This document shows positions 33,918-42,931 of a stretch of 64,000 nucleotides of DNA, in pieces (position 1 is the first letter of the stretch; each line of letters begins with the position of its first letter). Origin of the DNA: JALUZX01 sp964561605 (GTDB lineage Bacteria; Planctomycetota; UBA1135; JALUZX01). Where the stretch lies: contig CAZLQD010000012.1 of the NCBI GenBank assembly GCA_964561605.1, positions 1-64,000 of the forward strand, written 5' to 3'. A program made the position numbers and the translations under genes. The notes under the pieces were generated by a model that saw only the letters and a program-made list of their open reading frames with translations, did not search any database and had not been told where the DNA came from.

Positions 33918-35773
33918 GCGTGAGGGATCTGGAAGAGAAGGTGGCCCGCCTCCCTGCCGGTCCAGGGGTCTACATCTTCAAAGACCGGGCCGGGAAGGTC
34001 CTCTACGTTGGAAAGGCCGGCAACCTCCGCGCCCGGGTCCGCTCCTATCTCCGTCCCGGGGGGGACGGGCGTTTCCTCATCTCCTTCCTCGAAGAGAAGG
34101 CCGGGGACCTGGAGTTCCTGGTGACCCGCACGCCCGGCGAGGCCCTCCTCCTGGAGGATTCCCTCATCAAGAGGTTCAAACCGCCTTACAACATCGATTT
34201 CAAGGACGACAAGAACTACCTGGTCGTCCGCCTGGATCCCTCCGAGGAGTGGCCCAGGATCACCGCCGTCAGGAGGCGGAAGAAGGACGGGGCCCTCTAC
34301 TTCGGCCCCTTCCCCTCGGCCGGGGCCACGCGGAGGACCTTGTCCGCCCTGAAGAGGGTGCTCCAGCTGAGGGATTGCAAGGATAGCGAATTCAAGAACC
34401 GAACCCGTCCGTGCCTGAAGTACGAGACGGGGATGTGTTGCGCCCCCTGCGTGGGAATGGTGGACCGGGAGGAATACGCCCGCAGGGTCGAAAGGGCCGT
34501 GCGGGTCCTGAAGGGGGAGGGGCTGGAGGTGGCCCGGGCCATGCGGGCCGAGATGGAGGCCGCCGCGGAGCGCCTGGAGTTCGAACGGGCCCAGGTCCTG
34601 AAGGAGCGGGCGGAAGCTCTGGAGCGCATCTGCGGGGCCGGCGTCGTGACCAGGGGGACGGGGGAGACCCGGGACGCCTTCGGTCTCTTCCGCTCGGGCC
34701 GGGAGGCCCTGGTGGCCATCCTCTCCTTCCGGGAGGGCCGGATCGCCGGGGGGGAGCATTTCTTCCTGGAGACCGACCTCCCCTCCGAGGAGATCCTCTC
34801 GGCCGCCCTGTCGGGGATCTACCGGCGGGGGAGGTTCATTCCGGAGAAGATCCTCCTTCCCCTGGAGCCCAACGACAGGGAGACCCTGGAGGCCTGGCTC
34901 TCCGCCCGGAAGGGATGCAAGGTGGAGTTGCTCCTCCCCAGGAGGGGGGAGAAGGCGGGACTGGTGGAGCTGGCCTGCAGGAACGCCGAGGAGCAGTTGC
35001 GGGCCCGGAAGACCCGCGAGGAGGCGGCCAGGCTGGGCCTGGAGCGCCTGGGGGATCTCCTCGGCCTGGACGCCCCACCCGAGGTGATCCACTGCTACGA
35101 CGTCTCCCACACACAGGGTGCCTGTATCACGGCCTCCCGGGTCACCTTCCGGGGGGGGAAGCCCGACAAAGGCGGATACCGCAAGTTCCGGATCACCGGG
35201 TTGGCGGGCCAGGACGATTTCGCATCCCTCTCCCAGGCCGTCCTCCGGTCCCTGAAGCGGGCCGTGGGGGAGGAAGGCGGGCTCCCCGACCTGGTGGTCC
35301 TGGACGGCGGAGCGGCCCAGGTGCGGGCCGTGGAGAAGGTCCTCGAGGAGGCCGGTCTGGGGGGAGTCCGCCTGGCGGGGATCGCCAAGGCCCGGCCCGC
35401 CCGGCGTTCCGGCCGGGGGCGCAGGATCCGGGGCCCCGTGCCGGAGCGGCTGGTCCTTCCCGGGAGGAAGGGGAGCCTTCCCCTCCGGGAAGGCTCCCCC
35501 GAGGCGGGGTTGCTCGCCCGGATGAGGGACGAGGCCCACAGGTTCGCCGTGACCTACCACAGGAAACTCCGGTCGGGCCGGACCTCGATCCTGGACTCGG
35601 TCCCGGGACTTGGCCCGGCGAGGAAGAAGCTCCTTCTACGGCACTTCGGGAGTCTCCAGGCGGTCCGGGAGGCCTCTCTTTCCGAACTCCTCGCCCTGCC
35701 GGGCCTTCCCGAGACCGTGGCCCGGGCCCTCTGGGAGCGGCTCCGGCCTCCGGAAGCCCCCGGAGGCCCTTGA
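33914..35773 (+). CDS. uvrC: Excinuclease ABC subunit C
   Basis: UvrC makes both incisions around DNA damage. 619 residues, ATG overlapping the uvrB stop. The GIY-YIG nuclease for the 3' cut is GVYIFKDRAGKVLYVGKAGN with Arg and Glu downstream (LLLEDSLIKRFKPPYN). A Cys cluster (RPCLKYETGMCCAPCVG) and a UVR segment (EAAAERLEFERAQVLKERA) follow. The RNase H-like nuclease for the 5' cut shows CYDVSHTQGACITAS and DLVVLDGGAAQVRAVEKVL; the family's usual DGGKGQ reads DGGAAQ here. The end has helix-hairpin-helix motifs (SVPGLGPARKKLLLRHFGSL). Confidence 0.97.
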   Translation: MSVRDLEEKVARLPAGPGVYIFKDRAGKVLYVGKAGNLRARVRSYLRPGGDGRFLISFLEEKAGDLEFLVTRTPGEALLLEDSLIKRFKPPYNIDFKDDKNYLVVRLDPSEEWPRITAVRRRKKDGALYFGPFPSAGATRRTLSALKRVLQLRDCKDSEFKNRTRPCLKYETGMCCAPCVGMVDREEYARRVERAVRVLKGEGLEVARAMRAEMEAAAERLEFERAQVLKERAEALERICGAGVVTRGTGETRDAFGLFRSGREALVAILSFREGRIAGGEHFFLETDLPSEEILSAALSGIYRRGRFIPEKILLPLEPNDRETLEAWLSARKGCKVELLLPRRGEKAGLVELACRNAEEQLRARKTREEAARLGLERLGDLLGLDAPPEVIHCYDVSHTQGACITASRVTFRGGKPDKGGYRKFRITGLAGQDDFASLSQAVLRSLKRAVGEEGGLPDLVVLDGGAAQVRAVEKVLEEAGLGGVRLAGIAKARPARRSGRGRRIRGPVPERLVLPGRKGSLPLREGSPEAGLLARMRDEAHRFAVTYHRKLRSGRTSILDSVPGLGPARKKLLLRHFGSLQAVREASLSELLALPGLPETVARALWERLRPPEAPGGP

Positions 35774-35786
35774 GGGAGGCGGCCCT

Positions 35787-35806
35787 GGACGCCCCGGCCG
35801 GCGTCC
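35787..35806. terminator. Hairpin between convergent uvrC and DUF5916 genes
   Basis: GGACGCC (35787-35793), loop CCGGCC, GGCGTCC (35800-35806) in a 39-base convergent gap. There is no T-run on either strand, so it would be a weak terminator at best. Confidence 0.4.
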
Positions 35807-35812
35807 GGGGGG

Positions 35813-38002
35813 TCAGAAGAGGAGGGTCCAGGAGAGCTTGACCGCGATGTTCCGGTCCTGGGGATAGAAGACCCCTCCGCCGGCGTCCCAGTCCTGGTTG
35901 AACACCAGGAACAGGTCGTTTCCTTCCTCCAGGATCCACCTCAGGCGGGAGTTGAGCCCCAGGGATCCCGAAACGTTGTCGTACTGGAGGTAGTTCTTCC
36001 ACGCCAGGTCGGGCGTGGGGGTCAAGGTGGTCTTCAGCCCGGCGATATGGACCTGGAAGTCTCCTTCCTCCAGGACGACCTTCATGACGTCGTAGGTGAG
36101 ACCGGCCTGGAGAAGGGCGCCGGGGCGGAAGGTGAAGTCGGCGGTGAACCTGGTGAGGGTTCCCGAATAGAAGGTGCCCCGGGCCAGGCTGAAACCTCCC
36201 GAGGCTGGCCTCTTGTCGGCCGTTCGGCCCCGCACCTGGGCGTAGGCGGTCCGGTAGCTTCCAGGGGCGATGGTTACGCCTTCATGGATGGGGAAGGGTT
36301 CGGGCAGGTAGTCGTAGTGGACGGGAAAGGTGAAGAGGAAGGAGTCCCCGGATTCCAGGGTCACGTCCACGGGGGTGATCCCCAGGACCCAGTCCTCGGT
36401 CCTTCCTCCCGGGGCCTTTTCGTGGTACTTGAGGCTCACCCCGGGGGAGATCCACCGGATTCCGCCCCCGGGGCGGATCTTTCCCCAGATTCCCCCCTTG
36501 TAGCGGCGCACTCCCTTGCGCCTGACGAAGCCCAGGGCCGGGTGGAAACCCTCCTGGATCTCCTCGGCGCTCCCCCGGAACCCGAAGGGTTCGTTCTCGA
36601 AGCCCAGGGCCGTCCCGTAGGCCCACTGGCGGCGGCGGATTCCCTGGGTTTCGCTCTTCAAGGCGTAGCCCCTGAGGGAGAGGTTCTTGTCGCCCAGGAA
36701 CGTGGATGTGCGAAGGTCCAGGTCCATTCCGCCCAGGGAGTTGTCCTCCCTTCCTTCCGGGTTGCCCAGGGTGCCGATCACTCCCAGGCTGGATTCCTTT
36801 CCGATGGACCGGGTGAGCCTGCAGGCCGCCAGGTCCTTTGGGGGAGTCTCCCCCCTTCCCGCGGTGTGGACCCCGAGGAAACCGACACCGAATCCGTCCA
36901 GGCCTCCCACGAGCTTGGCCCCTTCTTCCAGGGTCACGGGTCTCCCGTCGGCGCCGCGGCCGACCCTGCGGCTGAAGAAGGGAATCAGGTCGTTCCCGGC
37001 GAAACCGAAGCTGAAGGAGGGCTGGGCTTCGAGGAAGAAGTCCCGTTTTTCGGGGAAGAAGAGGGGGAAACGGGTGAGGTTGAAACGGCGGGCATCCACT
37101 TCCGTTTCGGCGAAATCGGTGTTGACCGTGAGGACCCCGGTGAAGGATGGGGTGATGCTGAAGAAGAGATCCCCTCCCGCGTCGGCCTTCAGGTGCGACC
37201 CCCTTCCCCTCTCTCTCGGAGCCTCGAGGGCCGCGTAGGGGCGGAAGGAGATTCCCGTGCCCTGGCGGATCTCCCGCATCCCCCGGAGTTCTCCAAGGTT
37301 GGAGACCACGAAGAAGGGACGGTTCCGGAATGGGGCATTCCACCGGTCGATTTCGTTCTTGGCCTTGATGTGGCGCTGGACGTTGAATCCCCAGGCGGGG
37401 GAGGCTGGATCGAAGCGGATCGTGGCGAAGGGAATGGAGATCTCGGCCTCCCAGCCCCTCGGGGTGATCCTGGACCGACCGTAGAAGATTCCGTCCCATT
37501 GTTTCGTGAAGGCCCGGCCGTTGGCGCCCACCAGGGCGTCGCCGATGGAGCCGCCGGCCCCGATCTGGAAGAAGTAGGCCGACCTTCCGTCGTGGAAGGT
37601 GTCCAGGAGGATTTCCACCCGGTCGTCCGGGTCCAGGCGGGCGTCCCTCTCCCTCATGGTGCCCCTGATGTTCCCGGGGTGCCTGTCGAAGCAGAGGATC
37701 CCGAGGAAGAGGTGGTCTTTATCGTGGCAAAGGAGGATCCGTGTCTTCTCCGAGGGGGGCGCGTTCTCCTGGGGCTCCACCTGGCGGAGAGGGCCGATCC
37801 ATGCGGCTTCCCTCCAGCAGGGATCGTCCAGGATCCCGTCGATTTGAGGGCCCTTCTCCACGAAGACCGAGCGGGTCCTCCTCTTCTCACCGGAAGAGTG
37901 CCGGGGGAACTCCTTCTCCCCGAGAGAAGGACTCCCCTGGGCCGGGGCCGAGGACGGTCCCGCCTGGAGAAGGAGGAGCAAGAGGAGGACGAAGAGGGAC
38001 AA
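35813..38002 (-). CDS. DUF5916 outer-membrane protein with CBM9-like N-terminal domain
   Basis: A 729-residue exported protein: signal peptide (SLFVLLLLLLLQAGPSSAPA), a carbohydrate-binding family 9-like beta-sandwich (residues about 45-230; QIDGILDDPCWREAAWIG, DDRVEILLDTFHDGRSAYFF, GWEAEISIPFATIRFDP), and a large DUF5916 region with amphipathic strands. SITPSFTGVLTVNTDFAETEVDARRFNLTRFPLFFPEKRDFFLE is the characteristic stretch (here described by its start SITPSFTGVL and end FPEKRDFFLE). The chain ends in LSWTLLF, whose terminal Phe suits an outer-membrane barrel. Ligand unknown; sugar binding is possible. Confidence 0.88.
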   Translation of the reverse strand: MSLFVLLLLLLLQAGPSSAPAQGSPSLGEKEFPRHSSGEKRRTRSVFVEKGPQIDGILDDPCWREAAWIGPLRQVEPQENAPPSEKTRILLCHDKDHLFLGILCFDRHPGNIRGTMRERDARLDPDDRVEILLDTFHDGRSAYFFQIGAGGSIGDALVGANGRAFTKQWDGIFYGRSRITPRGWEAEISIPFATIRFDPASPAWGFNVQRHIKAKNEIDRWNAPFRNRPFFVVSNLGELRGMREIRQGTGISFRPYAALEAPRERGRGSHLKADAGGDLFFSITPSFTGVLTVNTDFAETEVDARRFNLTRFPLFFPEKRDFFLEAQPSFSFGFAGNDLIPFFSRRVGRGADGRPVTLEEGAKLVGGLDGFGVGFLGVHTAGRGETPPKDLAACRLTRSIGKESSLGVIGTLGNPEGREDNSLGGMDLDLRTSTFLGDKNLSLRGYALKSETQGIRRRQWAYGTALGFENEPFGFRGSAEEIQEGFHPALGFVRRKGVRRYKGGIWGKIRPGGGIRWISPGVSLKYHEKAPGGRTEDWVLGITPVDVTLESGDSFLFTFPVHYDYLPEPFPIHEGVTIAPGSYRTAYAQVRGRTADKRPASGGFSLARGTFYSGTLTRFTADFTFRPGALLQAGLTYDVMKVVLEEGDFQVHIAGLKTTLTPTPDLAWKNYLQYDNVSGSLGLNSRLRWILEEGNDLFLVFNQDWDAGGGVFYPQDRNIAVKLSWTLLF

Positions 38003-38186
38003 ACCGGTCTCCTGGCTGGAATTTTCCGGGGGATCTCTCCGGAGAACCGGGGGGAAACCGCCTGAAGCCCCCGGGCGGAGAGGTGGGGCATTGAAACAGG
38101 GATGGCCGCCCGGGGCAACCGCGGCCCTCCGGGGAAGGAGGGCCCGTTCCTCTCTTCCTTCCCCTCCGCCCGGTGGAGACGGGGAG

Positions 38187-40478
38187 TCAGCGTTTCTCCA
38201 GGCAGTCCCTCACTTTTCGGAGGAGGGTTTCCCCATCGAAAGGCTTGGAGAGGAGCCGGGCCTCGTCTTCGGGATCCAGCCTCTCCCCCATGGCGTGGGA
38301 GGGATATCCGCTCGTGAAGAGGATGGGAAGGCCCGGCCTCTCGGCGCGGAACTCCCTTGCCAGGGAAGCTCCTCCCTTGCCGGGCATGACCACGTCCAGG
38401 AGGGCCATGTGGACCTTGTCCTTGTTGGAATGGAAGAGTTCCAGGGCCTCCCCCCCGGATCCGGCGGCCAGGACGGCGTACCCCGCCGTCTCCAGGACCC
38501 GGGTCATCAGGTCCCTCACGGCGGGATCGTCCTCGGCGAGGAGGATCGTCTCCTTCCCGCCCGGAACGGGCCCCTGGAGCTTCGGGCCGACGGCGGCGGC
38601 GGGCCGTTCCACGATGGGAATGTAGACCTTGAAGGTGGACCCTTTTCCCACTTCGCTGTAGGCGTGGATCATCCCCCCGTGCTGCTGGACGATTCCGTAG
38701 ACCGTGGCCAGCCCCAAGCCCGTCCCCTTTCCTACTTCCTTCGTGGAATAGAAGGGTTCGAAGATGTGCTCCATCACCTCCTGGGGCATTCCCTCCCCCG
38801 TGTCGGTGACGCTCAGGAGGAGATACCGGCCCTGCCGGGCCCAGGGGTGGTTCCTCGTGAAATCCCCGTTGATCACCACGTTTTCCGTCTCGATGGTGAT
38901 CTTGCCTCCTTCGGGCATGGCGTCCCGGGCGTTCAGGACCAGGTTCATGACGACCTGCTCCATCTGGGCGGGGTCGGCGTGGATCGTGCCCGGGGAATGG
39001 CTGGGAATGAAATCGATCTCGATCTTCTCCCCCAGGAGCCGCCTCAGGATGGCCAGGAGGTTCCGGATCAGGGGATTGAGGTCCATGTCCACGGGTTTCA
39101 GGACCTGGCGGCGGCTGAAGGCCAGGAGCTGGCGGGTGAGCTCCGCCGCCCTGAGGGCCGCCTTCCGGGCCTCCTCGATGGGGCCCTTGCACTCCCCCGC
39201 CTTGGCGAGGAGGGCCAGGTCCAGGTTCCCCATGATGGCGAGAAGGAGGTTGTTGAAGTCGTGGGCGATCCCTCCCGCCAGGGTTCCCACGGCTTCCAGC
39301 TTCTGGGCCTGCTGGAGCCGCTCTTCCAAGGCCAGTTCCCGGGTGACGTCCCTGGAAGACTTGGCGAAACCCAGGATCTCCCCCTCCTTGTCCCTCAAGG
39401 GGGAGATGACGGCGTACTCGAAATAGAGGGTTCCATCCTTCCTTCGGTTCCGGAACCTTCCCGTCCAGGTTCCGCCGGAGAGGATGGTGGTCCAAAGGCC
39501 CTGGTAGAACCTCTCGTCGTGGATCCCGCTCTTCACCAGGGCGAAGGTCTTTCCCAGGGCTTCCTCCCTGGTAAAGCCCGTGACCCTTTCGAAGGCCCGG
39601 TTCACGTACTGGATGCGGCCCTCGGAATCCGTCAGCGCCAGGATCTCTCCGCTCTGGTCCAGGGCCTCCAGGAGGAGGTCCCTGGCCTCCTGGGCCTTCT
39701 TCTTCTCCGTCACGTCCCGGACGTGCTCGATGACGCCGGTGACGTTCCCTTCTTCGTCTTCGAGGGGGTAGGCGGTGAGCTCCATCCAGCCCGGTCCCCC
39801 CTCCTGGAAGGGAAAGGGGACCTCGGCGCATTGGGCCTCGCCCGTCTCCATGGCCTTGACCGTGGGGCACCATGGGCACACCGAGTCCCTGCCATGATAT
39901 ACGTCGTAGCACTTACGACCCTCCATCTTCCCCCGGAATCCGTATTTCTGGACCATCCACCGGTTCACCTTCAGGATGACCATGTCCCTGTCCAGGACGC
40001 TGATCCCGTCCTGGATGGCCTCGAAGACGTCTTCCAGGAACTTCTTGTGCTCCCTCTCCTTCCTCCTGGTCTCCTCCCAGGGCCGGAGATCCCTGGCCAC
40101 GGAGAGGACGATGGTCTCCCCTCCGTGCCGGATCACCGAGGAGAGCACTTCCACGGGAATCCGCTCTCCCGAGCGGGAGACCAGGATGGTCTCGAAGATC
40201 TTCCTCTCCGAGGCCAGGATCTGGGCGGTCCTCTCCTTGGCGAAGGGCTTTCTCTCGGGGGCGATGAAATCAAGGACGTTCTTTTTCAGGAGTTCTTCCC
40301 TGGAGTATCCCAGGAGGCGGCAGGCCGCGGGGTTCACTTCCAGGAGGGGTCCGGGAAGGCCTTCCGGTTCCATTGCGTGGATGAAAATCAGGTCTCCCGT
40401 GTTCTTGAAGAAAGTCTCCTGCCAGGGGATGTTCCCCGGGCCCCTTGCCTCGGCGTTTCCGCGGTCCGGAGATTTCAT
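38187..40478 (-). CDS. PAS-domain hybrid sensor histidine kinase
   Basis: A 763-residue cytosolic hybrid kinase with no transmembrane helix. Three PAS domains come first (about 15-125, 130-265 and 270-395); the second holds Cys residues (SVCPWCPTVKAMETGEAQC) that might bind a metal or sense redox. The dimerisation domain has the phospho-acceptor in GGIAHDFNNLLLAI, and the ATPase has NLVLNARDAM, DTGEGMP and GTGLGLATVYGIV. A C-terminal receiver domain carries AEDDPAVRD, the phosphate-accepting Asp in ALLDVVMPG, and Lys in LLSKPF. No response regulator adjoins it. It lies 24 bases after the CofD-like gene. Confidence 0.94.
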   Translation of the reverse strand: MKSPDRGNAEARGPGNIPWQETFFKNTGDLIFIHAMEPEGLPGPLLEVNPAACRLLGYSREELLKKNVLDFIAPERKPFAKERTAQILASERKIFETILVSRSGERIPVEVLSSVIRHGGETIVLSVARDLRPWEETRRKEREHKKFLEDVFEAIQDGISVLDRDMVILKVNRWMVQKYGFRGKMEGRKCYDVYHGRDSVCPWCPTVKAMETGEAQCAEVPFPFQEGGPGWMELTAYPLEDEEGNVTGVIEHVRDVTEKKKAQEARDLLLEALDQSGEILALTDSEGRIQYVNRAFERVTGFTREEALGKTFALVKSGIHDERFYQGLWTTILSGGTWTGRFRNRRKDGTLYFEYAVISPLRDKEGEILGFAKSSRDVTRELALEERLQQAQKLEAVGTLAGGIAHDFNNLLLAIMGNLDLALLAKAGECKGPIEEARKAALRAAELTRQLLAFSRRQVLKPVDMDLNPLIRNLLAILRRLLGEKIEIDFIPSHSPGTIHADPAQMEQVVMNLVLNARDAMPEGGKITIETENVVINGDFTRNHPWARQGRYLLLSVTDTGEGMPQEVMEHIFEPFYSTKEVGKGTGLGLATVYGIVQQHGGMIHAYSEVGKGSTFKVYIPIVERPAAAVGPKLQGPVPGGKETILLAEDDPAVRDLMTRVLETAGYAVLAAGSGGEALELFHSNKDKVHMALLDVVMPGKGGASLAREFRAERPGLPILFTSGYPSHAMGERLDPEDEARLLSKPFDGETLLRKVRDCLEKR

Positions 40479-40502
40479 GGGACTTCCTTTCTTCGGCGCC
40501 TC

Positions 40503-41696
40503 CTAGGCCAGGGAGAGGAGGACCCGGGACACCCTGGAGGGATCCAGGTAGGGCCTGCTCGAAGGCGTAACCATGGGGAGATCGGCGATCGTCACTCCCA
40601 GGTCCCGGATTCTGGCTTCATCTATCTTTCCCGCGTAGGCCCCGGAGGACAAGTCCAGGAGGACCAGGTCCAGGGGAGAAAGCCCCTCTTCACCCTCCGT
40701 GGCGTCCCTGAGGACGTAGTCGGCCAGTTTCTCCACGGCCCCGGCCAGGGAAAGGCCCCTCTCCTCGGGATCCTTTCCTGTATTGGGGATGTAGACCTTC
40801 GGGGATCGGTTCGAGAGGACGGCCCTGCCCGTTCCTTTCACCAGGAGGTGGGCCAGGAGACTCGTGTAGAAGCTTCCCATGGGGAAGCAGACTAGATCCG
40901 CTTCCTGGATGAGCCTGGCCGTGGAAGGCGCGAGGATCGGAGAGGCGGGCCGGAACTCTTCCAGGCTTTCGGAGAGGAAGATCTCCTCGATGGGGGAGGA
41001 AGGCGGCGGACACTCTTTTCCGGTGATCCTGTGCTGTCCCAGCAGGAGGGTGCCGTCCTCGAGCCTTGCGGCGAGGTGGAAATCCCCTTCCACGATGGGC
41101 AGGACCCGCCCCCGGGTCTTGAGGAGGCGGCCGAAGAGGAAGAGGGCCGGTTCGATCCTCCTTCCCGCCGCCAGGTAGCTTCCCACGAGGAAGAGGTTTC
41201 CCAGGCTCGCCCCGCGAAGGTCGAAATCCTCCGGCCTGGCCCGGTGGAACGCTTCCAGGGCCGAGAGGAGGAGCTCCTTCTCCTCTTTTCCCACGGAATG
41301 GAAGGCCGGGTCCTCCCCTTTCAGGTAGAGGAGGAACTGTTTCTCCAGCTCTCCCGCCGGGGCCTTTTTCGGAAACCGGAGGGAAAAGAGGCTCCTGACG
41401 GCCTGGTGCGGGCCGGGCGAGGGATCGGAGAGGGCGCAGAGGCGGTTCCGCAGGTCCCCGACGGAGAGGATTCCGAAGGCCCTCCGCAGGGCGGCCGAAC
41501 TCCCTCCGGAATCGAAGGGCGTCACCAGGTGGATGGAGTTGTGGGTATACTTCGCCAGTTCCGCCGCCAGGCCCCGGAGGGCCGTGCCCCCGCTGAAAAA
41601 GAGGATTCTCGGTCCCTTTTCGGGGGAGCCCTCATACCGGGAAAGGCGCAATGGATCGGGAATCCCGGAGAGCTTGCGGATCCGGCCTGGATTCAT
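40503..41696 (-). CDS. CofD/YvcK-like protein
   Basis: A 397-residue Rossmann-type protein of the family containing 2-phospho-L-lactate transferase (CofD) and YvcK. The start ATG at 41696 gives the expected beginning, IPDPLRLSRYEGSPEKGPRI. The core motif is ILFFSGGTALRGLAAEL then THNSIHLVTPFDSGGSSAAL, and VGDLRNRLCALSD. Later conserved parts are VGSYLAAGRR, PIVEGDFHLAARLEDGT, ADLVCFPMGSFYTSLLAHLL and KVYIPNTGKDPEE. No F420 pathway genes are here, so lactate transfer is not implied; members of this type bind nucleotide-sugar or related ligands. The true start could be upstream, since the ribosome-binding site (AAAGGAG) is 14 bases away. Confidence 0.85.
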   Translation of the reverse strand: MNPGRIRKLSGIPDPLRLSRYEGSPEKGPRILFFSGGTALRGLAAELAKYTHNSIHLVTPFDSGGSSAALRRAFGILSVGDLRNRLCALSDPSPGPHQAVRSLFSLRFPKKAPAGELEKQFLLYLKGEDPAFHSVGKEEKELLLSALEAFHRARPEDFDLRGASLGNLFLVGSYLAAGRRIEPALFLFGRLLKTRGRVLPIVEGDFHLAARLEDGTLLLGQHRITGKECPPPSSPIEEIFLSESLEEFRPASPILAPSTARLIQEADLVCFPMGSFYTSLLAHLLVKGTGRAVLSNRSPKVYIPNTGKDPEERGLSLAGAVEKLADYVLRDATEGEEGLSPLDLVLLDLSSGAYAGKIDEARIRDLGVTIADLPMVTPSSRPYLDPSRVSRVLLSLA

Positions 41697-41820
41697 GGCC
41701 CTACTCTCGGCTCCTTTCCTCCTCAAGGCAAGGTTCCCTTTCTCCTTCTCCGGGGGCTCTCCGGAGGGATGCTCCTCCTTGCGGGCCATCCGTTGACCCG
41801 TATATTCATGGGGGGCGCCC

Positions 41821-42798
41821 TCATCCCCTGGGGTGGAAGGTCTCGTGGGCGGCCTTGAGGCGGTCCGCCTCCACGTGGGTGTAGATCTGGGTCGTCGTGA
41901 TCTTTGCATGGCCCAGGAGCTCCTGGACGGCCCTCAGGTCGGCCCCCCCCTCCAGCAGGTGGGTCGCGAAGCTGTGGCGCAGGGCGTGGGGGCCCGCCGC
42001 GGCCAGGCCGGCCCGCCTGCAGGCGGCCGCCACGATCCGGAAGGCCTGGTGCCGGTCCAGGGGCTTTCCCCCTCGACTCAGGAAGACCAGGCCCGGATCC
42101 CCGCCGGGAGGGAGCTTGGCCGCCAGGAGGGGCCTTCCCCCTTGCAGGTAGCGCTCCAGCTTTGCCACGGCTCGAGGTCCCAGTTGGAGGACCCGCTCCT
42201 TCCTGCCCTTCCCCGTGCAGAGGGCCGATCCCAGGTCCAGGCGAAGGCGGGAGAGTTCCAGGGAGAGGGCCTCCGACACCCGGGCCCCCGAGGAGTAGAG
42301 GAGTTCCAGGAAGGCGGCGTTCCTCAGGGCCAGGGCCCGGGGGGTTCCTTTGGGGGGAGGGGCGTCCAGGATCTCTTCCACCTCTTCCCGGGAGAGGGTG
42401 CGGGGCAGGGAGAGGGGCAGGTGGCCACCCCCCAGGCTTCCCGAGGGATCCTGGTCCAGGCTTCCCTCTCCCTGGAGGAAACGGAGGAAGCCCCGGACCG
42501 CCGAGAGGGCCCGGGCCACCGTGCGGGGGGAAAGGCCCTCCTGTCTCATGGAGAGGACCCAGGCCTGGAGGAGGCTTCCCGTGAGATCCTTCGTCCGGGC
42601 GACACCCTTGCGGGCGAGCCAGGCCTGGAGGCGCTCCAAGTCACGGGTGTAGGACTCCACCGTGTGGGGAGATGCGCCGGCCTCCACCTCCAGGTAGTCC
42701 CGGAAGGCCAGGATCTCTTTCTGTAACACCCCGCCCACGTTCACCGCCCTTCCCCGCCGGTCCTCCCTCCTCCCCGTCCGGGATCTTTTCGTTGTCAT
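41821..42798 (-). CDS. XerC/XerD-type tyrosine recombinase
   Basis: A 325-residue site-specific recombinase, probably one half of the Xer pair that resolves chromosome dimers. The N-terminal SAM-like core-binding domain is LAFRDYLEVEAGASPHTVES. Catalytic residues are in place: Arg in SSGARVSEALSL, Lys in GKGRKERVL, His-x-x-Arg in PHALRHSFATHL, His in LLGHAKITTTQ and the nucleophile Tyr in QIYTHVEADRLK. The ATG at 42798 overlaps a plus-strand -35 hexamer and lies only about 10 bases after its own predicted start; the in-frame GTG at 42744 is an alternative. No mobile element surrounds it, which favours a housekeeping Xer role. Confidence 0.92.
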   Translation of the reverse strand: MTTKRSRTGRREDRRGRAVNVGGVLQKEILAFRDYLEVEAGASPHTVESYTRDLERLQAWLARKGVARTKDLTGSLLQAWVLSMRQEGLSPRTVARALSAVRGFLRFLQGEGSLDQDPSGSLGGGHLPLSLPRTLSREEVEEILDAPPPKGTPRALALRNAAFLELLYSSGARVSEALSLELSRLRLDLGSALCTGKGRKERVLQLGPRAVAKLERYLQGGRPLLAAKLPPGGDPGLVFLSRGGKPLDRHQAFRIVAAACRRAGLAAAGPHALRHSFATHLLEGGADLRAVQELLGHAKITTTQIYTHVEADRLKAAHETFHPRG

Positions 42799-42820
42799 TC
42801 CGGCCGGTTCGACGTATTAT
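42792..42820 (+). promoter_or_regulatory. Promoter for the DksA-like/lspA/pyrD genes
   Basis: Plus strand: -35 TTGTCA (42792-42797), 17-base spacer, -10 TATTAT (42815-42820), each five of six to consensus. The leader to the DksA-like gene would be about 105 bases. It overlaps the recombinase promoter on the other strand. Confidence 0.6.
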
Positions 42821-42845
42821 TCAGGGCTATCCCCTGCCGGGGCAA
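42816..42845 (-). promoter_or_regulatory. Promoter for the tyrosine recombinase
   Basis: Minus strand: -35 TTGCCC (42845-42840), 18-base spacer, -10 AATAAT (42821-42816). The -10 uses almost the same six base pairs as the opposing plus-strand -10. Confidence 0.5.
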
Positions 42846-42931
42846 GGCCCTGGAAAACAAGGAGAAAAGGGGATAGGAACCGAGAGGAGTCAAGGCCTCG
42901 CTCAAGGCGACAGGATCCGAGAGGACGGACC

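Noticed and set aside
41821..42798. Tyrosine recombinase as an integrase of a mobile element
   Set aside because: Length, motifs and setting fit XerC/D; there are no att repeats, tRNA gene or phage genes around it.
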